Assembly: GCA_900753715.1 (NCBI GenBank)
Contig: CAAEAE010000108.1
Span: 1 to 10,929 of the forward strand
DNA from: an uncultured Roseburia sp.
GTDB lineage: Bacteria > Bacillota_A > Clostridia > Lachnospirales > Lachnospiraceae
Length of the DNA stretch: 10,929 bases
Direction of reading: 5' to 3'
The notes under the pieces were generated by a model. It was not told the DNA's origin and ran no database searches. It was given only the letters and a program-made list of their open reading frames with translations. The position numbers and the translations under genes are program-made. Positions 7,329-10,929 of the stretch are shown here, piece after piece; within the stretch, counting starts at the first letter, position 1; every line of letters starts with the position of its first letter.

Positions 7329-8030
7329 CTAATTAATAAATCGTTCTTGCACTTCCTCCGGCAAATACTTCGCCATTTCCTCCACCAACTCATACACCTT
7401 TGTTCCCGGTGCAATCTCCGTTGGTGTCTTTCCCTCTCCGTATTTAATAATCCTCTTTGCATACCGGATTGCCAGCTTAGGATTCCCATATTCCATCAGA
7501 ATTGTAAAAATATCGTTCATATTCTTTTGATATTTTCCGATTCCCAATTCTTTGAACTTATCATTCAGGAATGAAATATACTCTGTCCTGTGGTTATTCG
7601 CAGTATAATACGCAAAATGAAGCAGAAACCAGAATTCAATACATTCATTACTCCACGCGGCATGATACTGTAATTCCGGATCAATCTTATTCAAACTATT
7701 GACACGTTCCTCAACACCGTTGAAATGTTCTGCCGGGAAGCTATCCTTATCATACACACACCAGACTTGTCCTTTCTGAATTTCGTTCTTCTCAACATAG
7801 TCCTCAGCCATTCCAATCACTCGCATAGTTTCTGCCTGGCATGGTTCAATCTCAATCAACACCATATCTCTGTAAATCGGATTTTCCTCTATCAATTTCT
7901 TAAACCCCAGGAAATAATTAGGTTCCGTCTGCTGTCCTTCGCAAAAGATATAGTACCTATATTGTTTCATCTCCAAATATTCCTGGAGACGTTTTTTCTT
8001 CCATTTTTTAGTCCCGGCTTTCTTAGGCAT
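7329..8030 (-). CDS. rloB: RloB-family TOPRIM-like protein (AbiLii-like)
   Basis: This 233-residue protein matches the RloB pattern. A basic N-terminus (KKAGTKKWKKKR) is followed by YYIFCEGQQTEPNYFLGF at 26-43, with the TOPRIM-type Glu31. VWCVYDKDSFP at 89-99 supplies the D-x-D pair (Asp94, Asp96). WSNECIEFWFLLHF at 126-139 is the family's SNPCFELWLLLHF-like box. TOPRIM domains bind Mg2+ and cut or nick nucleic acids in OLD-like and PARIS-like systems, so RloB is probably the nuclease effector controlled by the ATPase encoded upstream; this is inferred from the family. The ATG at 8030 lies inside the end of rloA, sharing 8 bases. The two genes are coupled and form one functional pair, much like AbiLi/AbiLii. 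All expected acidic residues are present. Confidence 0.9.
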   Translation of the reverse strand: MPKKAGTKKWKKKRLQEYLEMKQYRYYIFCEGQQTEPNYFLGFKKLIEENPIYRDMVLIEIEPCQAETMRVIGMAEDYVEKNEIQKGQVWCVYDKDSFPAEHFNGVEERVNSLNKIDPELQYHAAWSNECIEFWFLLHFAYYTANNHRTEYISFLNDKFKELGIGKYQKNMNDIFTILMEYGNPKLAIRYAKRIIKYGEGKTPTEIAPGTKVYELVEEMAKYLPEEVQERFIN

Positions 8031-9246
8031 TCACCTTCCCCCAATCTACAATTTTTCTGAGATACGGATCAGCGCCGTACTTTCCTTCCAGATATTGCTT
8101 GTCGAACTTGGCATCCTTTCTGACCGATTCCCCTTTTTCATTCTTGAACTCTACCAAAGAATAAAGTTTAGAATTCTGTGCATTTCCCTTTGCCACAAAC
8201 CAAATCTCATCTCTACGGAACACTTCGCTATTCATCGTTGAAAGATCGTGAGATGTGAAAATCAACTGTGCTTTATGTCTGTTGATACTCATATCATTGA
8301 ACATCATAATAATATGGCGGAGTAAAACCGGATGAATTTTTGCATCCAGCTCATCAATTACAAGCACTGTTCCGGTAATCAGGCTTTCTGCAATAAATGG
8401 AAGTAATCCAAATAATTTCTGTGTTCCACTGGATTCATCAAACAGATTGATTTCTGTTTCCACATCATCTACGCAATGCTTCGTGAATATATCTACTCTG
8501 TCATTGTCTTTTTCTTCCACTCTGAAATCTACAATATCTAAGTCCATCTCCTGAATCATCTGAAGCATCAGCTTTTTCACCGCTTCTGATGTGGACACAG
8601 CCATCCTGAGCTCTTGTATTGGATTTCCATAATTCAGGAATTCTATTCCATATTCAAACCAGCTCAATACATCCTTAACTACTGCATTCCCCTTATAAGC
8701 AATTCCTAAATACGAAAGGAGTGTAAGTGTTTTAGATAATTCATCACTTACTTTTAGTTTTGCAAAGGCTCCCTTCAAAACAGTGCCGTTTTCATCTCTG
8801 GTAAAAAGAGCTGATTTTCTTCCTGTTTCAAGTTTGATTCTATCCAAACTCTCATATAAAACGATATCTCTTTTCACATGCAAAATGTATCTGTACTCTG
8901 AAACCGCGGTCCGGAAAAACAATTCAAATTCTGTAGGTTCGTCCTTACTCTCTGAAAACGCAAATGGCTCCACAATTATTTTCTTTTGAAGTAATACTTT
9001 TTCCTCACTATCCTCTGTTGCAAAAAGAGGACGTAACACTTTTGCTGCCAATGTATGCAATGCAGCCAAAACATTAGATTTTCCTCCACCATTAGGGCCA
9101 TAAATAGCTGACACAGGTAAATACTTTTCCTTATCCTTATCTATGATGATTCTATCCTCATGCTCTGATATTGCAGCCGCCTGCATATCGAATGTCACTT
9201 CATCTCTTATACTTTTGAAATTTTTTACTGTAAATTGGCATAACAT
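8023..9246 (-). CDS. rloA: RloA-like AAA15/SMC-type ATPase (AbiLi-like)
   Basis: This is a 407-residue ABC/SMC-like ATPase. The N-terminus FTVKNFKSIRDEVTFDM is the hallmark of RecF/OLD/AAA15 proteins. Walker A is IYGPNGGGKSN at 48-58. The signature-like stretch FDESSGTQKL lies at 269-278. Walker B is VLVIDELDAKIHP at 294-306 (Asp298, Glu299), and the switch region with histidine is FTSHD at 330-334. In RloAB, AbiL and PARIS-type systems such ATPases dimerise, sense a phage cue and release or activate a TOPRIM-type effector. The adjacent overlapping rloB fits that role. It is the first gene of the operon. The ATG at 9246 has GGAGGG eight bases upstream and a good sigma-A promoter just beyond. 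The C-terminus ends WGKVNA, with the last codons overlapping the rloB start. Confidence 0.9.
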   Translation of the reverse strand: MLCQFTVKNFKSIRDEVTFDMQAAAISEHEDRIIIDKDKEKYLPVSAIYGPNGGGKSNVLAALHTLAAKVLRPLFATEDSEEKVLLQKKIIVEPFAFSESKDEPTEFELFFRTAVSEYRYILHVKRDIVLYESLDRIKLETGRKSALFTRDENGTVLKGAFAKLKVSDELSKTLTLLSYLGIAYKGNAVVKDVLSWFEYGIEFLNYGNPIQELRMAVSTSEAVKKLMLQMIQEMDLDIVDFRVEEKDNDRVDIFTKHCVDDVETEINLFDESSGTQKLFGLLPFIAESLITGTVLVIDELDAKIHPVLLRHIIMMFNDMSINRHKAQLIFTSHDLSTMNSEVFRRDEIWFVAKGNAQNSKLYSLVEFKNEKGESVRKDAKFDKQYLEGKYGADPYLRKIVDWGKVNA

Positions 9247-9271
9247 ATCTTCTACCCTCCGTTATACCTTT

Positions 9272-9299
9272 ATTATATCCTTATGCAGCATGTTTGCAA
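9272..9299 (-). promoter_or_regulatory. Promoter of the defence operon (upstream of rloA)
   Basis: On the minus strand, TTGCAA (9299-9294), a 16-base spacer and a perfect TATAAT (9277-9272) lie about 25 bases before the rloA start codon. No other strong promoter was seen between the operon genes, whose gaps are 21 bases or less, so this one may serve all six. Confidence 0.7.
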
Positions 9300-9378
9300 G
9301 CAATATCTGAGATTTTATCTCGTATATTTATTTGTAATGTTGTATTTTGTAAATTTTTGTCGATTGTAGTATATAATA

Positions 9379-9404
9379 TCGTTTCATATACTCGTTTCAT
9401 ATAC
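9379..9404. repeat. Perfect tandem pair of a 13-base word upstream of rloA
   Basis: The word TCGTTTCATATAC occurs twice in tandem (9379-9391 and 9392-9404), between the defence-operon promoter and the right direct repeat. A period of 13 bases is just over one helical turn, so it could be a binding site for a regulator. Nearby (about 9330-9370) TTGTA/TGTAA words also recur. No function is demonstrated. Confidence 0.75.
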
Positions 9405-9481
9405 TTTACAACATCTTTTGCATAAATAGTATATATTACCCACATTTCGAGTAAAAATGACGGTTGACATTTTCGCTGCAT
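9400..9481. repeat. Right copy of long direct repeat flanking the defence island
   Basis: Positions 9416-9481 repeat 3298-3363 with one mismatch, in the same orientation. Weaker similarity extends left to about 9400. The right boundary is sharp after GCAT at 9481. The copy contains the dyad AAAATG/CATTTT at 9454-9473 and, overlapping it, the TTGACA that acts as the -35 box for marR. Removing the DNA between the copies would leave one repeat and an ordinary intergenic region of about 240 bases between two divergent genes. Confidence 0.9.
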
Positions 9482-9491
9482 ATACTATAAT
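9464..9491 (+). promoter_or_regulatory. Consensus sigma-A promoter for marR-tauE
   Basis: TTGACA (9464-9469) and TATAAT (9486-9491) are both perfect hexamers, separated by 16 bases. The -35 box lies within the right direct repeat, while the -10 box lies in flanking DNA just beyond it. The left repeat has the same TTGACA (3346-3351) but no -10 sequence at the right distance. The start of marR is about 50 bases downstream. Confidence 0.85.
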
Positions 9492-9494
9492 TAT

Positions 9495-9521
9495 TTCAAA
9501 TTTGAACTATTCAAATATGAA
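9495..9521. promoter_or_regulatory. Two palindromic operator-like sites before marR
   Basis: TTCAAATTTGAA (9495-9506) is a perfect 12-base palindrome. TTCAAATATGAA (9510-9521) is the same motif with one broken pair. The two are 15 bases apart, immediately downstream of the -10 box and so over the likely transcription start. Placement and symmetry fit autorepression by the MarR dimer encoded next. This is inference. Confidence 0.65.
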
Positions 9522-9543
9522 TGTTTAGAAAGGATGTTACACC

Positions 9544-10011
9544 TTGAAATCCAATACCAGCTTCATAAATATCGAATTTGCAAGAAAGCTCTCTCTTGCC
9601 TACAATGCCATGTGCAGACCACTTTGTCAGGAGCTTAATCTGCCGCAGACCGCATTTGACATACTTATGTTTCTTGCCAATAATCCGGCGTACCGTACTG
9701 CAAGCGACATAGTTGAGGTGCGTAAGCTTAAGGCTAATCTTGTGTCTGTGAATGTGGACAGGCTTGTCCGTGAAGGTTACCTGACACGGCAGACTGTTGA
9801 CGGTGACCGCCGCAAGGTTGAGCTTATCTGCACAGACAGGGCATCCGATGTCATCAGCCGCGGGCAGCAGCTCCAGCGCAGCTTTATGGATCAGCTTCTT
9901 GCCGGAATGGATGCCAATACACGCAGTATTCTCAACAATGTTGTACATGTAATGGAAGATAACATTGACAATATTCTTAATTCTCAACATACAGGAGGTC
10001 AGCATGAGTAA
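9544..10011 (+). CDS. MarR-family transcriptional regulator
   Basis: This 155-residue protein has the MarR layout. N-terminal dimerisation helices (IEFARKLSLAYNAMCRPLCQEL) are followed by a winged helix-turn-helix at about 34-95. It includes LPQTAFDILMFLANNP, the recognition-helix region LKANLVSVNVDRLVREGYL at 62-80, and the wing DGDRRKVELICTDRA at 86-100. A C-terminal helix pair follows. The start is a TTG at 9544 with AAAGGA ten bases upstream; no in-frame ATG gives a better start, and the weak codon may keep expression low. Two cysteines (24 and 28) in the dimer region and another near the wing (96) could sense oxidants or electrophiles, which is speculative. The stop overlaps the tauE-like gene by 8 bases. 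It probably represses its own operon through the palindromes upstream and responds to the compound the exporter removes. Confidence 0.9.
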   Translation: MKSNTSFINIEFARKLSLAYNAMCRPLCQELNLPQTAFDILMFLANNPAYRTASDIVEVRKLKANLVSVNVDRLVREGYLTRQTVDGDRRKVELICTDRASDVISRGQQLQRSFMDQLLAGMDANTRSILNNVVHVMEDNIDNILNSQHTGGQHE

Positions 10012-10771
10012 ATTTTTATTAACAGTTATAGTAACATTTTTTGCCGGTATGGGAGCCGGGCTTGGCACAGGCTTTGCCGGTATGAGTGCCGCAGCGGTCA
10101 TCAGTCCTATTCTTATTACATTTCTTGGAATGGATCCGTATATCGCAGTCGGAATTGCACTGTCATCAGACGTGCTTGCCAGCGCCGTATCAGCGTACAC
10201 CTATGGTAAGAACAAGAATCTTGATATCCGCAACGGACTTATCATGATGGTTACGGTACTTGCGTTTACTGTTGTCGGAAGCTATATATCAAGCCTTGTT
10301 CCTTCAGCAGCAATGGGTAATTTTTCTGTATTTATGACACTTCTTCTCGGTATTAAGTTCATTGTACGTCCTGTCATGACTACAAAGGAAGCAATGCAGG
10401 GTGTATCCGCAAAGAAGCGTGCAATACAGTCTGTTATATGCGGCATGATAATCGGCTTTATCTGCGGCTTTGTCGGTGCAGGCGGCGGCATGATGATGCT
10501 TCTTATCCTCACATCGGTTCTTGGCTATGAGCTGAAGACTGCCGTAGGCACAAGCGTATTTATCATGGCTTTCACGGCTTTCACCGGCGCTGTCTCACAT
10601 TTTGCAATCGGCGGTATGCCTGACATTACGGTATGCCTGCTCTGCATAGTGTTTACACTTATATGGGCGCGTATTGCCGCCGTATTTGCCAACAAAGCAA
10701 CGCCTGCAACACTCAACCGTGCAACCGGAATAATCCTTGTTATACTTGGTATTGTAGTGCTTTTATTTTAA
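10004..10771 (+). CDS. TauE/SafE-family membrane exporter
   Basis: This is 255 residues from ATG 10004, chosen because AGGAGG at 9993-9998 is five bases upstream; an earlier ATG at 9965 has no such site. The protein is an integral membrane protein of about eight segments in two similar halves. Each half opens with the family's Gly-rich motif: FAGMGAGLGTGFAGMSAAAV at 13-32 and GFICGFVGAGGGMMMLLIL at 151-169. A polar loop lies between (about 122-140). The family includes exporters of sulfite, sulfonates and other small organic anions driven by ion gradients. The substrate here cannot be read from sequence. Its start lies inside marR, so the two are translationally coupled and the regulator very likely controls the exporter. 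Length (about 250) is normal and there is no sign of damage. Confidence 0.9.
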   Translation: MSKFLLTVIVTFFAGMGAGLGTGFAGMSAAAVISPILITFLGMDPYIAVGIALSSDVLASAVSAYTYGKNKNLDIRNGLIMMVTVLAFTVVGSYISSLVPSAAMGNFSVFMTLLLGIKFIVRPVMTTKEAMQGVSAKKRAIQSVICGMIIGFICGFVGAGGGMMMLLILTSVLGYELKTAVGTSVFIMAFTAFTGAVSHFAIGGMPDITVCLLCIVFTLIWARIAAVFANKATPATLNRATGIILVILGIVVLLF

Positions 10772-10803
10772 ATAAATGTTAAAATATATATACTAAAATG
10801 ATA

Positions 10804-10913
10804 CCAAGGGTCAAAAGGTCTAAGCCCATATGAGCTTGCTCATATGTGGGTGAAAGACCTTGGGACCCGCCCCGATATGAGCATAAAAGTGGGATGATAA
10901 TCCCACGATATGC
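10804..10913 (+). ncRNA. Candidate structured RNA or leader (unidentified), 3' end outside window
   Basis: The 158 bases after the exporter gene hold no credible ORF but strong self-complementarity. CCC+ATATGAGC (from 10825) pairs with GCTCATAT+GGG (to 10850), with a two-base bulge. AAGGTC (10815-10820) pairs with GACCTT (10856-10861), and GGGTC (10808-10812) pairs with GACCC (10864-10868). An alternative helix, CCAAGG (10804-10809) with CCTTGG (10858-10863), excludes these. A second hairpin follows: GCATA plus GTGGGA (10881-10894) with TCCCAC plus TATGC (10901-10913). Neither stem is followed by a T-run, so they are not simple terminators. A weak TATACT at 10789-10794 might be a -10 box. I do not recognise a known RNA class. 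Confidence 0.5.
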
Positions 10914-10929
10914 GAATATTGGGTAGGAT

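Noticed and set aside
9379..9404. CRISPR-like repeats
   Set aside because: Only two adjacent 13-base words without spacers, and no cas genes in the window.
9281..9481. A 66-codon minus-strand ORF beginning inside the right direct repeat
   Set aside because: No ribosome binding site precedes its ATG, about a third is encoded by the non-coding repeat, it overlaps the rloA promoter region, and the peptide has no recognisable features.
3281..9481. Integration into a tRNA gene, which would explain the repeats
   Set aside because: I see no cloverleaf or CCA-type tRNA 3' end in or beside either repeat. Both copies lie in ordinary intergenic DNA.
10815..10861. Rho-independent terminator for marR-tauE
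   Set aside because: The stem is strong but is followed by GGGACCCGCC rather than a T-run, and the pairing continues outward. It looks like a folded RNA instead.

Overview
This window looks like part of the chromosome of a low-GC Firmicute, most likely a member of the Lachnospiraceae (class Clostridia). The reasons are AT-rich DNA, strong AGGAG-type ribosome binding sites, a surface protein combining a C-type-lectin-like domain, calcium-binding repeats and a DUF4474-like tail, and a truncated serine recombinase of the kind common in gut Clostridia. Assignment below family level is not possible from the sequence alone.

Left part (1-3290, minus strand): a secreted surface-protein locus. A signal peptide followed by beta-strand-rich repeats (2475-3188) and a long ORF with calcium-binding repeats, a C-type-lectin-like domain and a C-terminal DUF4474-like domain (157-2406) appear to be two halves of one gene split by a one-base frameshift near 2478-2517. 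A lipoprotein gene starts 22 bases downstream and runs off the left edge.

Middle (about 3281-9481): an AT-rich segment bracketed by two direct repeats in the same orientation. The inner 66 bases match at 65 positions, and weaker similarity extends them to about 82 bases. The segment has a serine-recombinase stub at its left end and one six-gene minus-strand operon: rloA-like ATPase, rloB-like TOPRIM-type protein, SIR2-domain NADase-like protein, HerA-type ATPase, a small beta-flower-like protein with a glycine-rich tail, and a polytopic membrane protein, closed by a Rho-independent terminator. RloAB (AbiL-like) and SIR2-HerA are both known types of two-gene phage-defence module. The last two genes are the unexplained part. 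This looks like a mobile or formerly mobile defence island inserted between two divergently transcribed chromosomal loci.

Right part (9464-10929, plus strand): a MarR-family regulator and a TauE/SafE-family exporter, overlapping and translationally coupled. They are driven by a consensus promoter whose -35 box lies inside the right-hand repeat and whose -10 box lies just outside it. Palindromic operator-like sites follow the -10 box. Beyond the exporter is an intergenic region with extensive self-complementarity, probably a structured RNA or leader cut by the window edge.

I saw no tRNA, rRNA or CRISPR array.
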